A DNA stretch of 64,000 nucleotides from Streptomyces antnestii (GTDB lineage: Bacteria > Actinomycetota > Actinomycetes > Streptomycetales > Streptomycetaceae), in assembly GCF_004005495.1 (NCBI RefSeq), contig NZ_RZYA01000013.1, positions 173,175 to 237,174 of the forward strand, read 5' to 3'. Made by a program: the position numbers and the translations under genes. The number at the start of each line of letters is the position of its first letter. Positions within the stretch are counted from its first letter, which is position 1. Below are positions 6,849 to 16,034 of the stretch, one piece after another. The notes under the pieces were generated by a model, which saw nothing but the letters and a program-made list of their open reading frames with translations, did no database searches and was not told the origin of the DNA.

Positions 6849-9744
6849 CCCCCCGTACCTCCCCCAGCGCCTCCGCCAGCACCTCCGCCAGATGCCTCCC
6901 CGGGCGCCCGCCCCGCCCCGCCGACTGCTCCAGCTGCGTGCGGCACGAGAAGCCGTCCGCGAGGATCACCGTCTCCTCGCCGACGGCGCGGACGGCGGGC
7001 AGGAGCTGTTCCTCCGCGCAGGCCACCGACACGTCGTAATGGCCGTCCTCGAAGCCGAAGTTGCCCGCGAGACCGCAGCAGCCGCCGCTCAACTCGCCCG
7101 CCAGGCCCGCCTTTTCGCGCAGCCGCCGTTCGGCCGCGTCGCCGAGGACCGCGTGCTGGTGGCAGTGCGTCTGGCCCGCGACGGGACGGTCGACGCGGGG
7201 CGGGTCCCAGTGCGGGGCGAGCCGTTCCAGGGCCTGCGCGAACGTGAGGACCGAGTCGGCGAGGCGCCGCGCGCGCGGGTCGTCCGGCAGCAGTTCCGGC
7301 AGGTCCGTGCGCAGCGCCGCCGCACAGGACGGCTCCAGAACGACGACGGGCAGCCCCGCGTCGACGACCGGCCGCATCAGGTCGAGAGTGCGGCGCAGGA
7401 CGGCGCGGGCGCGGTCGAGCTGGCCCGTGGAGACGTACGTGAGACCGCAGCAGACGCGGCCGCGACGCGCCGTGAGCGTGTCGGCGACCGCCGAGAAGCC
7501 GTCCGGCGCATACGTGAGGACCCGCGTCGGGGGCAGCGCCACGGACAGCCCCGCCTCTTCGAGGACGCGGACGGCAGCCCGTCCGACCTGCGGCGCGAGG
7601 TGGTCCGTGAACGTGTCCGGCCACAGCACGACCCGGGGCCCGTCACCCCCCGACCGCGCCTCGCCGCCGCGCCTCCCCCACCAGGTACTGAACGTCTCGG
7701 TGGCCACGCGCGGGATCCGGCGCTCGGCCGCGATCCCACCGAGCCACTTGCCGATCGCCGCCAACGGGCCCACGCCCGCAAGGGAGTTGACCAGGGCGGC
7801 CGACCGCGTACGCGCCACGACCCGCAGCCAGCGCGGCAGCCACCCCATGGAGTAGTGCGCCGCGGGCCGCCGGCGCCCCTCGTAGTGGTGGTGCAGGAAC
7901 TCCGCCTTGTACGTGGCCATGTCGACGCCGACGGGGCAGTCGGAGCGGCACCCCTTGCAGGACAGGCACAGGTCGAGCGCGTCCCGTACCTCCGTGGACC
8001 GCCACCCGTCCGTGACGACTTCGCCCGCGAGCATCTCGTGCAGCAGGCGCGCGCGCCCGCGCGTGGAGTGCGTCTCGTCGCCGGTCGCCCGGAACGACGG
8101 GCACATGACGCCGCCGCCCGCAGGCGCCTTCTCCGTACGGCACTTGGCGACGCCGACGCAGCGGCGGACGGCGGCGGAGAAGTCGCCGCCATCGTGCGGG
8201 TAGCCGAACTCGACGTCGACGGGCTCGCGCGGCAGCACGGCGAAGCGCAGGTTCTCGTCGAGGCGATGAGGGCGGACCAGCATGCCCGGATTGAGGAGCC
8301 CGTCCGGGTCCCACACGTCCTTGATCCGCTCGAAGAGGCGCACCATGTCCGGCCCGTACATCTTCGGGAGCAGCTCCGCGCGGGCCTGCCCGTCGCCATG
8401 CTCCCCGGACAGCGATCCACCGTGCGCGACGACGAGTCCGGCCAGGTCCTCCGAGAACCGCCGGAACCGCCGCACCCCGGCATCCCCAAGGAGATCGAAG
8501 TCGATGCGTACGTGGATGCAGCCGTCACCGAAGTGCCCGTACGGCGTGCCGCGCAGCCCGTGCTCGGCCAGCAAGCCCCTGAAGTCCCGCAGATACGGGC
8601 CGAGGCGGGCGGGCGGCACCGCGCAGTCCTCCCAGCCGGGCCACGCCTCGGTACCGTCGGGCATACGGGTCGCGGTCCCGGAGGCGTCCTCGCGGACGCG
8701 CCACAGCGCGCGCTGCCCCGCCGGGTCGTCGACGATCAGGGAGTCCGTCGTCCCGTCGGCCGCGGCCCGCACGATCACCTCGGCACGCGCGCGTGCCTCG
8801 GCCGCCGACTCCCCACCGGTCTCGACGAACAGCCAGGCATCCCCCTTGGGCAGGCCGGACCGGTCCCGTACGAGGTCGGCCGCCATGCCCTCCACGGTGA
8901 GCGGCCCCAGCGGCAGGAGCCCCGCGGCGGCTTCGGCGGCGGCGCTCTCGTCGGCGTAGGCGAGCACGGCGAGGGCACGCGCGCGGGGCGCCTCGACGAG
9001 CCGGACGGCGGCTTCGGTGACGATCCCGAGGGTGCCTTCGGTGCCGCAGAGGAAGCGGGCGAGGTCCACGCCGTTCTCGGGGAGCAGGGCGTCGGCGGCG
9101 TATCCGGAGATGCGGCGCGGCAGGTCGGGGAACCCGGTCCGCAGAAGCGCCAAATCGCCCTCGACCAGCGGACGAAGGCCTGTGGGCGCGCCCTCCCAAC
9201 CCCGCCCCAGCACACGCTCCCGGAAACCACCGTCCGGCTCACGCCGCACGACCGACAGCTCCCGCACGTTGTCCGCCGTCGTCCCCCAGGCCACCGAATG
9301 GGACCCGCACGAGTTGTTCCCGATCATCCCGCCGAGCGTGCACCGGCTGTGCGTGGACGGATCGGGCCCGAACCTCAGCCCGTGCGGGGCGGCAGCCTCC
9401 TGGAGCCGGTCGAGCACGACACCCGGCTGGACGACGGCCGTCCGGGACTCGGCATCGACATCCACGATGCGATTCATGTACCGCGTGAAGTCGAGAACGA
9501 CGCCCGTCCCGGTCGCCTGCCCCGCGATGGACGTACCACCCCCACGCGCCACCACGGCCACGCCCCGCACCCGGCACACGGCCAGGACGGCCACCACGTC
9601 GTCCGCATCACGCGGCGAGACGACCCCTAGGGGCACGCGACGGTAATTGGAGGCGTCCATGGTCGTGAGGGCACGCGCGGTCACAGAGAAGTCGACGTCC
9701 CCACGAACAACACGACGCAGCGCTTTCTCGACACCTTCAGCCAT
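6838..9744 (-). CDS. FAD and Fe-S (D)-2-hydroxyacid dehydrogenase fusion (Dld/YdiJ-like)
   Basis: A 968-residue fusion of a VAO-type flavin dehydrogenase and a GlpC/LutA-like iron-sulfur protein. The FAD-binding (PCMH) domain occupies about 35-200, with GGGTSIAGQATG and GGMIGNNSCGSHSVAWG. The FAD-linked oxidase C-terminal domain follows, with a metal/substrate part HFGDGCIHVRI and GGSLSGEHGDGQ near 400-450. Fe-S cysteines occur around CLSCKGCRSDCPVG, and two CCG-type motifs follow (VCCGLTYVSTGQ, GGCCGLAGNFG). Such fusions oxidise D-lactate, glycolate or D-2-hydroxyglutarate and pass electrons to the membrane quinone pool; the substrate cannot be assigned. The ATG at 9744 is used, but GTG 9762 and ATG 9756 are also in frame and none has an ideally placed ribosome site. 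Confidence 0.9.
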   Translation of the reverse strand: MAEGVEKALRRVVRGDVDFSVTARALTTMDASNYRRVPLGVVSPRDADDVVAVLAVCRVRGVAVVARGGGTSIAGQATGTGVVLDFTRYMNRIVDVDAESRTAVVQPGVVLDRLQEAAAPHGLRFGPDPSTHSRCTLGGMIGNNSCGSHSVAWGTTADNVRELSVVRREPDGGFRERVLGRGWEGAPTGLRPLVEGDLALLRTGFPDLPRRISGYAADALLPENGVDLARFLCGTEGTLGIVTEAAVRLVEAPRARALAVLAYADESAAAEAAAGLLPLGPLTVEGMAADLVRDRSGLPKGDAWLFVETGGESAAEARARAEVIVRAAADGTTDSLIVDDPAGQRALWRVREDASGTATRMPDGTEAWPGWEDCAVPPARLGPYLRDFRGLLAEHGLRGTPYGHFGDGCIHVRIDFDLLGDAGVRRFRRFSEDLAGLVVAHGGSLSGEHGDGQARAELLPKMYGPDMVRLFERIKDVWDPDGLLNPGMLVRPHRLDENLRFAVLPREPVDVEFGYPHDGGDFSAAVRRCVGVAKCRTEKAPAGGGVMCPSFRATGDETHSTRGRARLLHEMLAGEVVTDGWRSTEVRDALDLCLSCKGCRSDCPVGVDMATYKAEFLHHHYEGRRRPAAHYSMGWLPRWLRVVARTRSAALVNSLAGVGPLAAIGKWLGGIAAERRIPRVATETFSTWWGRRGGEARSGGDGPRVVLWPDTFTDHLAPQVGRAAVRVLEEAGLSVALPPTRVLTYAPDGFSAVADTLTARRGRVCCGLTYVSTGQLDRARAVLRRTLDLMRPVVDAGLPVVVLEPSCAAALRTDLPELLPDDPRARRLADSVLTFAQALERLAPHWDPPRVDRPVAGQTHCHQHAVLGDAAERRLREKAGLAGELSGGCCGLAGNFGFEDGHYDVSVACAEEQLLPAVRAVGEETVILADGFSCRTQLEQSAGRGGRPGRHLAEVLAEALGEVRGVTP

Positions 9745-9777
9745 GCCTCCCAGCATGCCCACGTGTCAGGCCCACAT

Positions 9778-9850
9778 ATCCAGCCCGTCCGGCGCACCAT
9801 TCAGCCCGTCCGGCGTTTGAGGACCGGGGTCCGGGGCGGAGCCCCGAGGC
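9778..9850. repeat. Streptomyces intergenic repeat (CAGCCCGTCCGGCG... type)
   Basis: Two direct copies of CAGCCCGTCCGGCG (9781 and 9802) are followed by TTTGAGGAC and the hairpin CGGGGC-GGA-GCCCCG (9832-9846). From memory this motif recurs between genes in most Streptomyces genomes. Here it lies in the divergent region upstream of serC. Confidence 0.6.
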
Positions 9851-9911
9851 GCAAGTCTCACCGAACGGACACACGGCATGCCGGGTTCCAATGACCCGCT
9901 ACCCTCAAGCC

Positions 9912-11030
9912 GTGGCTGAGATCCAGATTCCCGCTGACATCAAGCCCGCCGACGGACGTTTCGGCGCGGGCCCCTCCAAGGTGCGCACGGAGGCGCTGGA
10001 CGCCCTGGCCGCAACCGGCACGTCCCTGCTCGGCACCTCCCACCGCCAGGCCCCGGTCAAGAACCTGGTCGGCCGCGTCCGCGAGGGCGTGAAGGACCTG
10101 TTCTCCCTCCCCGAGGGCTACGAGGTGATCCTGGGCAACGGCGGCTCCACCGCCTTCTGGGACATCGCGACCCACGGCCTGATCGAGAACAAGTCGCAGC
10201 ACCTGAACTTCGGCGAGTTCTCCTCCAAGTTCGCGAAGGCGTCCAAGCTGGCCCCGTGGCTGGCCGAGCCGACCGTCATCGCCTCCGAGCCGGGCACGCA
10301 CCCCGAGCCGCAGGCCGAGGCGGGCGTCGACGTGTACGGCCTCACGCACAACGAGACCTCCACCGGTGTCGCCGCCCCCATCAAGCGCGTGGCGGGTGCC
10401 GACGAGGGCGCCCTCGTCCTGGTGGACGCGACGTCCGGCGCCGGCGGCCTGCCCGTCGACATCGCCGAAACGGACGTCTACTACTTCGCCCCGCAGAAGT
10501 CCTTCGCCTCGGACGGCGGCCTGTGGCTGGCGGCGTTCTCGCCGGCCGCGATCGAGCGCGCCGAGCGCATCCACGCGTCGGGCCGGCACATCCCGGAGTT
10601 CTTCTCGCTGCCTACAGCGATCGACAACTCCCGCAAGAACCAGACGTACAACACCCCGGCGCTCGCCACCCTCTTCCTGCTCGGTGAGCAGCTGGAGTGG
10701 ATGAACAGCCAGGGCGGTCTCGCGTTCACGACGGCCCGTACGAAGGACTCGTCGTCGCGCCTGTACAACTGGGCCGAGGAGTCGAAGTACGCGACGCCGT
10801 TCGTCACGGACGCGGCGAAGCGCTCGCAGGTCATCGGCACGATCGACTTCGACGACTCGGTCGACGCCGCCGCGGTCGCCAAGGTCCTGCGCGCCAACGG
10901 CATCGTGGACACGGAGCCGTACCGCAAGCTCGGCCGCAACCAGCTGCGCATCGCGATGTTCCCGGCGATCGACCCGGCGGACGTCGAGGCGCTGACGAAG
11001 TGCATCGACTACGTGATCGAGAAGCTCTAG
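9912..11030 (+). CDS. serC: Phosphoserine aminotransferase
   Basis: PLP-dependent class V aminotransferase (372 aa) of the actinobacterial SerC type, converting 3-phosphohydroxypyruvate and glutamate to phosphoserine in serine biosynthesis. It starts with a GTG at 9912 (VAEIQIPADIKPADGRFGAGPSK). Family landmarks are GTSHRQAPVKN, ILGNGGSTAFWD, THNETSTGV, LVDATSGAGGLPVDI and the PLP-lysine segment YYFAPQKSFASDGGLW. The C-terminal domain ends near LRIAMFPAIDPADVEALT. It is monocistronic and followed by a very strong terminator. An in-frame ATG at 9891 would add seven residues but has no ribosome site. Confidence 0.97.
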   Translation: MAEIQIPADIKPADGRFGAGPSKVRTEALDALAATGTSLLGTSHRQAPVKNLVGRVREGVKDLFSLPEGYEVILGNGGSTAFWDIATHGLIENKSQHLNFGEFSSKFAKASKLAPWLAEPTVIASEPGTHPEPQAEAGVDVYGLTHNETSTGVAAPIKRVAGADEGALVLVDATSGAGGLPVDIAETDVYYFAPQKSFASDGGLWLAAFSPAAIERAERIHASGRHIPEFFSLPTAIDNSRKNQTYNTPALATLFLLGEQLEWMNSQGGLAFTTARTKDSSSRLYNWAEESKYATPFVTDAAKRSQVIGTIDFDDSVDAAAVAKVLRANGIVDTEPYRKLGRNQLRIAMFPAIDPADVEALTKCIDYVIEKL

Positions 11031-11047
11031 TCACCAGCTCCGGCTCT

Positions 11048-11091
11048 ACGTCGATGGGGCGCCCGGCACTGGCCGGGCGCCCCATCGACGT
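11048..11091. terminator. Perfect 20-bp stem-loop terminator after serC
   Basis: A 20-bp perfect stem (11048-11067 with 11072-11091) with the loop ACTG lies between two convergent genes. It can terminate from both sides. Confidence 0.85.
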
Positions 11092-11105
11092 ATCACCCTC
11101 TACCG

Positions 11106-12080
11106 CTACCGCTTGGGCCGCCGCACCAGCCGGCCGATGCCGAAGACGGCGATGACCCCGGCGACGATCCCGACCGCGCTCGCGCTGAAGCCGGTGTCGA
11201 TGCGCCCGTCGCCCGACCCTTCGGACCCCGACGGCGACTTCGGGCCACCGCCCGCCCCGCCCTCGACCTGCACGGGCTGCACCGCACTCCCCCGCCCCTC
11301 GCTCCCGTAGAGCAGTGTCTTCCCGTCGAGGGTGTACGTGACGGACTCGCCCTGCGGCTGCGTCGGCACGTTCAGCTGCCCCTCGCGCTTCGGCTTCCCG
11401 TCCTTCCACGCGTACGAGATGCCACCGAAGTAGCCGCGCAGGGCGAGATGCCGGCCGTCGGGCGAGAACGCGCCGTCCGTGACCCACAGGTCGATGCCGG
11501 CGACGCGCCGGAACACGTTCGTGCCGGCGGCGGACAGCGTGGCGGGGCCTTCGTACAGGCCGCCGCCGTCCTCGTTCTTCTCGGCGATGTAGACGCGCCC
11601 GGTCTTCGGATGGACCATCAGCGCCTCGGCGTTGCGCGGGCCGTCCGCGTAATTCACGACGTACTGCGTCGCCCGTACCGTCTGGTCGCGCAGCTCCTTC
11701 GGCTCGGGCAGCTTGTAGATCCACACGTGGGACCAGGAGCCGCCGAGGTTGTCACCGATGTCGCCGACGTAGAGGTTGTCGTCGGGGCCGATCGAGATGG
11801 CCTCGACGTCACGCGGCGCGCCGATACCGGTCAGAGTGAGGGTGGCGACGGTCTTCCCGGTCTTCCCGTCGACCGCGTACAGGTACGGGCCGTCGCCGCT
11901 GTCGTTGTGCGTCCAGTAGATCCCCGGGTGGAGGCGGGACGCGGCGAGGCCGCTGGACTCGGTGATCCGGGGGTCCTTGATGGTGAACCCGTCGCTGCCG
12001 GGGTCGTCCGCCACGGCGGGAGCGGCGGCACCGAACGCGAGAACGACGGCGGCCCCTGCCGCACCCAGAAACGAACGCAT
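11106..12080 (-). CDS. Secreted beta-propeller-like protein with C-terminal membrane anchor
   Basis: 324-residue exported protein. Residues 1-25 form a signal peptide ending AAPAVADDPG. The body has repeated propeller-type strands typical of WD40/NHL-like extracellular proteins: ITESSGLAASRLHPGIYWTHNDSGD, YLYAVDGKTGKTV, NLYVGDIGDNLGG, VYIAEKNEDGGG and GAFSPDGRHLAL. A Gly/Ser/Pro-rich linker follows, then a C-terminal transmembrane helix (SASAVGIVAGVIAVFGIG) with a basic RRPKR tail. No LPXTG motif is visible, so anchoring is by the helix. No catalytic residues were recognised; a sugar/protein-binding or envelope role is inferred. Converges on serC and is divergent from the SGNH hydrolase gene. 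Confidence 0.82.
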   Translation of the reverse strand: MRSFLGAAGAAVVLAFGAAAPAVADDPGSDGFTIKDPRITESSGLAASRLHPGIYWTHNDSGDGPYLYAVDGKTGKTVATLTLTGIGAPRDVEAISIGPDDNLYVGDIGDNLGGSWSHVWIYKLPEPKELRDQTVRATQYVVNYADGPRNAEALMVHPKTGRVYIAEKNEDGGGLYEGPATLSAAGTNVFRRVAGIDLWVTDGAFSPDGRHLALRGYFGGISYAWKDGKPKREGQLNVPTQPQGESVTYTLDGKTLLYGSEGRGSAVQPVQVEGGAGGGPKSPSGSEGSGDGRIDTGFSASAVGIVAGVIAVFGIGRLVRRPKR

Positions 12081-12153
12081 GGCCCCAGCTTGCCAGGGTG
12101 GGCGTGCTCAGCGTCACACGCCCTGGCCGCCCATGATCCGCGATGATGAGCGG

Positions 12154-12852
12154 ATGCTCAGGTTCATGTTCGTCGGCGACTCGATGACGATAGGCAGCGC
12201 GGGCGAACTGACCTGGCGCTACCGCATGTGGCAGCACCTGCGGGCCGCGTACGGAGACGGAGACAACGGGTTCGCCATCGTCGGCCCCCGCGACACGCTC
12301 TACGACAAGACAGCCGACGCACCCGTCTCCCACGACTACGCGGACGCCGACCCCGCCTTCCCGCGCGCTCACCTCGCCGGCTGGGGCGAGGGCTGGCTGC
12401 ACATGGCTCCCGTCATCGAGGACGCCGTCGCCACCGCACGCGCCGACGTCCTCCTCATCTCGCTCGGCCTGATCGACCTCGGCTTCTACACCGACGCGGA
12501 GCAGACCGCGCTCAACGTCCGCGCCTTCGTCGCCGCCGCCCGCGCCGCGAACCCGCACGTGCGCCTCGTACTGCTCCCGGTCATCCCGAACGTGCGCGCC
12601 GAGACGGACGCGCCGTTCGCCGCCGAGGTCGCCCACTTCAACACGCTCCTCGCCAAGGCGGTCGCCGACCTCGACTCGGGCCGCTCACCCCTGCTCCTCG
12701 CCTCCGTGCCGGAGTCGTACGACATCCACGCGGACACGTACGACGGCACGCACCCGAACGCGAGCGGCGAGCACAAACTCGCGGACACGTTCGCCCGCGC
12801 GATGCGCCAGGCGTGGGGTCCGGTGGGCACGGGGCCCCGGGGCCTTGCCTAG
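12154..12852 (+). CDS. SGNH/GDSL-family hydrolase
   Basis: 232-residue cytosolic-looking SGNH hydrolase with the nucleophile block VGDSMTIGSAGELTWR near the N-terminus and a C-terminal catalytic pair in DGTHPNASGEHKLAD. Middle blocks match the SGNH fold: GEGWLHMAPVIED, ADVLLISLGLIDLGF, VLLPVIPNVRAE. The usual GxxD asparagine block is altered (SLGLIDLG rather than GxND), so esterase activity is likely but the substrate is unknown. ATG 12154 is taken as start; an in-frame ATG at 12133 would add seven residues. Its ribosome site is weak. A 30-nt gap separates it from the aldo/keto reductase gene, so the two may be cotranscribed. Confidence 0.8.
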   Translation: MLRFMFVGDSMTIGSAGELTWRYRMWQHLRAAYGDGDNGFAIVGPRDTLYDKTADAPVSHDYADADPAFPRAHLAGWGEGWLHMAPVIEDAVATARADVLLISLGLIDLGFYTDAEQTALNVRAFVAAARAANPHVRLVLLPVIPNVRAETDAPFAAEVAHFNTLLAKAVADLDSGRSPLLLASVPESYDIHADTYDGTHPNASGEHKLADTFARAMRQAWGPVGTGPRGLA

Positions 12853-12882
12853 AGCCCACTCCACGCCGTTGGCTTGTGTTCC

Positions 12883-13878
12883 ATGAAGTACACGCAGCTC
12901 GGACGCACAGGACTCAAGGTCAGCCGGCTCGTTCTCGGCACGATGAACTTCGGCCCGCAGACCGACGAGGCCGACAGCCACGCGATCATGGACGCGGCGC
13001 TGGCCTCGGGGATCAACTACTTCGACACCGCCAATGTGTACGGCTGGGGCGACAACAAGGGCCGCACCGAGGAGATCATCGGCAGCTGGTTCGCCCGGGG
13101 CGGCGACCGGCGGGACAAGACGGTCCTGGCCACGAAGGTCTACGGCAACATGGGCGGCGCGGGCACCGACTCCCCCTGGCCCAACCACGACAAGCTCTCC
13201 GCGGTCAACATCCGGCGGGCGGTGGAGGCCAGCCTCAGGCGCCTCGGGACCGACTACATCGACATCTACCAGTTCCACCACGTGGACCGCAGCACTCCCT
13301 TCGAGGAGATCTGGCAGGCCGTCGACGTCCTGATCCAGCAGGGCAAGATCCTCTACGCCGGGTCGTCCAACTTCCCCGGCTACAAGATCGCCCAGGCGAA
13401 CGAGACCGCCGCCCGGCGCGGGATGGTCGGCCTCGTCAGCGAGCAGTGCCTCTACAACCTCGCGGAGCGCCGCGCCGAGATGGAGGTCATCCCGGCCGCG
13501 CGGGAGTACGGCCTCGGGGTCATCCCCTGGTCGCCGCTGCACGGCGGACTGCTGGGAGGGGTCATCAAGAAGGAGGTCGAGGGGGGCCGCCGCGCGAGCG
13601 GCCGGGCCGCGGAAGCCCTCGGCGCCCCGGAGACGCGGGCGCAGCTCCAGGCGTACGAGGACCTGCTCGACAAGCACGGTCTCGAGCCGGGCGAGACGGC
13701 CCTGGCCTGGCTGCTCACGCGTCCGGGGGTGACGGGCCCCATCGTCGGCCCGCGCACGGCGGAGCAGCTCGACTCGGCGCTGCGCGCGGTCGAACTGGAA
13801 CTGAGCGAGGAGATCCTCACGGCCCTGGAAGAAATCTTCCCTGGGCCGGGGCCGTCTCCGGAGGCGTTCGCCTGGTAG
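12883..13878 (+). CDS. Aldo/keto reductase
   Basis: 331-residue NADPH-dependent (beta/alpha)8 oxidoreductase of the YghZ/potassium-channel beta-subunit-like branch. The AKR tetrad is present: D in NYFDTANVYGWG, Y in the same block, K in VLATKVYGNMG and H in IYQFHHVDRSTPF. The cofactor region at the C-terminus reads GVTGPIVGPRTAEQLDSAL. The physiological substrate is unknown. Start ATG at 12883. Confidence 0.93.
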   Translation: MKYTQLGRTGLKVSRLVLGTMNFGPQTDEADSHAIMDAALASGINYFDTANVYGWGDNKGRTEEIIGSWFARGGDRRDKTVLATKVYGNMGGAGTDSPWPNHDKLSAVNIRRAVEASLRRLGTDYIDIYQFHHVDRSTPFEEIWQAVDVLIQQGKILYAGSSNFPGYKIAQANETAARRGMVGLVSEQCLYNLAERRAEMEVIPAAREYGLGVIPWSPLHGGLLGGVIKKEVEGGRRASGRAAEALGAPETRAQLQAYEDLLDKHGLEPGETALAWLLTRPGVTGPIVGPRTAEQLDSALRAVELELSEEILTALEEIFPGPGPSPEAFAW

Positions 13879-13908
13879 TCGGATGTGCCGGGGGCGCGGC
13901 GGTCGGTG

Positions 13909-13998
13909 TTACTTACCTACCGCCGCCGCCACCGCCACCACGCCGAACATCAGCACGAGCACACCGGCCATGATCCGGTTACGGGTCTTTGGGTCCAC
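13909..13998 (-). CDS. 29-residue single-pass membrane peptide
   Basis: A very short frame that starts GTG GAC CCA AAG and encodes a basic N-terminus (VDPKTRNRIM) followed by one hydrophobic helix (AGVLVLMFGVVAVAAAVG) and a final lysine. It begins 10 nt after the thpR stop on the same strand, with a GAAGG that is rather close to the start. Codon usage and the clean helix argue for a real small protein in an operon with thpR. The function is unknown, and the start codon is uncertain because the frame is open further upstream. Confidence 0.55.
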   Translation of the reverse strand: MDPKTRNRIMAGVLVLMFGVVAVAAAVGK

Positions 13999-14008
13999 GC
14001 CTTCGAGG

Positions 14009-14578
14009 TTAACCTGCGGCGCCGAGCGGCCATCCGGCGACCTTCTCGTACCGCGGCTGCTCCCCGGCCACCCCGGAGCGCGGCAGATTGCTGCGTACGA
14101 GCCCCAGCTCGCCCACCGTCCACGTGCTGCCGCTGAACTCGTGGAGGACATCGACGAAGGGCCGCAGATCGGCGTGGTCGCGGCCACGGGCGACCGTCAG
14201 GTGCGGGTGGTAGCGGCGGTGCTCCTTCATCTCCACGCCCGCCCTGCGCGCCGCCGCCTCGGCCCGGTGGGCGAGGTGCGCAAGGGTGTCCAGGTCCCCC
14301 GTGGCGCCCACCCACAAGACCTGGCCGTCGAAGCGGCCGCCGCCCCCTATGGCCAGCTCGAACGGTGGCGTCTTGTGCGCGGCCCGCTCCAGCCGCTCCG
14401 ACAGCTCCGGGACGAGGTCGTCGGCCACCTCACCGTAGAAGGCGAGCGTGTAGTGCCAGCCGGGGCGGCCCGTCCAGCGCAGCCGTCGCGCACCCGGCAC
14501 GTTCTGCAACTGGTCGACCTCGCCCGCGAGTTCGGAGAGGGCCCGCTCCGGCGGCAGGACTGCGGCGAAGAGTCTCAT
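14009..14578 (-). CDS. thpR: RNA 2',3'-cyclic phosphodiesterase
   Basis: 189-residue member of the 2H phosphoesterase superfamily (LigT/ThpR), which opens 2',3'-cyclic phosphates at RNA ends. Both H-x-T-x motifs are present: HYTL in the N-terminal half (GWHYTLAFYGEV) and HLTV in the C-terminal half (RYHPHLTVARG). The N-terminus MRLFAAVLPPERAL is typical. ATG 14578 is the start; the frame is open upstream but lacks similarity. A 29-residue membrane peptide follows closely. Confidence 0.92.
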   Translation of the reverse strand: MRLFAAVLPPERALSELAGEVDQLQNVPGARRLRWTGRPGWHYTLAFYGEVADDLVPELSERLERAAHKTPPFELAIGGGGRFDGQVLWVGATGDLDTLAHLAHRAEAAARRAGVEMKEHRRYHPHLTVARGRDHADLRPFVDVLHEFSGSTWTVGELGLVRSNLPRSGVAGEQPRYEKVAGWPLGAAG

Positions 14579-14673
14579 GAGGTCAATATTCCCGGGCCGT
14601 CGGCCGAAAGCGAGGCAGGTGCCGGCCCGGCGGGTGTGGTCGGCCACCCGCCGGACCTTCATGGAGTGCGCGG

Positions 14674-15882
14674 TCAGTCCTCGGCGCGCAGGGTGCCCAG
14701 CAGGCCGTCCGCCTCGCCGTTGATGCCCGCGGCGAACCAGACGGAGTCCTTGCCGCCGGACTGCTTGGTGCCGCTCTGCAGGCCCCACAGGCCCTCGATC
14801 TCGATCGGGTCGCCGTTGCGGTGCTTCAGGGTTCCCTTGAACTTGCCGGTCTTCTTGTCGAAGACGTTGATGTGGCCGTCGCCGAAGTTGCCGACGAGCA
14901 GGTCACCGGCGAACTTCCCGAAGCCCTTGGGGGCGACTTCGAGACCCCACGGGGAGTTCAGCACATCCCCGTGCCCCTTCGTGTCGGTCCCGCTCACGAG
15001 GCGCCGAAGCAGCTTCCCCTCCGTGCTGTACACGTCGATGAAGCCGTGGCCGACGCCGGGGACGTCGTCATGCTTCTGGTCGTCCTGCAGGGCGTACGTC
15101 ACGAAGACCTTCGAGCCGATCGTCTTGACGTCGAACGGTGCGTAGTGCGCGCCGTTGGGTCCCTCAGGAAGGTTCGGGTCCTCGAAGCGGCTGTCGGTCG
15201 GCGGTACGGGGTTGAAGTCCTTGTCGAAGACGTCGATGCGCGCGTCACTGAAGTTCGCGACGAGGATCCGCGACTCATCGCACTTCTCGTCCTTGCCGTG
15301 CTTCCCCTTGCCGTGCTTCCCCTTGTCGTCCTTGCCACGTACCAGCGCCAGGCCCTTGAAGGTGGCGTCCTCGTGAGCGACCGTGTCGACGCCCGTCCCG
15401 GTGATGTCCGGGTTCCAGGCGAAGAGGTCGCCGTGCTCCCCCGCGAAGAGGAACTTGGCGGGAGCCTTGGAGCCTTTGGGCCCGATCTGGAAGTCGTCGG
15501 TGTCGTTGCGTACGACCCCGGTCGGAGCGCCGTCCTGCGGGAAGTCCACCACCAGGGGCACGACGCTGACCGGCTGACCGTCCACGGCGCCGGTGTAGAT
15601 CGTGGCATGGTCGGAGCCGTTGTCCGAGACCCACACCTGCCCGGTCTTCGCGAGCGCCAGGCCCCAGGGGTTGACCAGGTTCTTGTCCCGTACCTCCGCC
15701 CTGCCCGCGAGGTTGGACACAAGGTCCCTCTCCAGGAAGCCGTGGTCCGTCTTGCGCGGCGCCTCCCCGGGCCCGGGCGGGGCCGCCGCGCCGACGGCGC
15801 CGACGGTGCCCAGGGTCAGCGCGGCCGCCAGCAGCCGCTTGGTGAGTGGTCGGGGCCGGCGGACCGATGCCTGCTGTGCCAT
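14674..15882 (-). CDS. Secreted TIGR03118-family beta-propeller protein
   Basis: 402-residue exported protein of the TIGR03118 family (function unknown). An N-terminal signal region has RRPRPLTKRLLAAALTLGTVGAVGAAAPPG. Propeller-like blocks include NLVNPWGLALAKTGQVWVSDNGSDHATIYTG, GIDVYSTEGKLLRRLVSGTD, LNSPWGLEVAPKGFG and LLVGNFGDGHINVFD. An unusual Lys/His/Gly-rich insert with the repeated motif KGKHG (around residues 195-210) is encoded by short tandem repeats near 15296-15330. No catalytic residues are evident. Start ATG at 15882. Confidence 0.85.
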   Translation of the reverse strand: MAQQASVRRPRPLTKRLLAAALTLGTVGAVGAAAPPGPGEAPRKTDHGFLERDLVSNLAGRAEVRDKNLVNPWGLALAKTGQVWVSDNGSDHATIYTGAVDGQPVSVVPLVVDFPQDGAPTGVVRNDTDDFQIGPKGSKAPAKFLFAGEHGDLFAWNPDITGTGVDTVAHEDATFKGLALVRGKDDKGKHGKGKHGKDEKCDESRILVANFSDARIDVFDKDFNPVPPTDSRFEDPNLPEGPNGAHYAPFDVKTIGSKVFVTYALQDDQKHDDVPGVGHGFIDVYSTEGKLLRRLVSGTDTKGHGDVLNSPWGLEVAPKGFGKFAGDLLVGNFGDGHINVFDKKTGKFKGTLKHRNGDPIEIEGLWGLQSGTKQSGGKDSVWFAAGINGEADGLLGTLRAED

Positions 15883-16034
15883 GTACGTGCTCTCCTCTGC
15901 CAGTGTGGGACAAACCGATAGAGGACATCAGATGTGACGTAAATCGCACAGCCCGGCCGACACGCGGCGTCCGGCGCACCGCCCCGTCGATCGGACCGCG
16001 CCCAACCGGCCCCACACCGAGGCGTCGCGCCCCG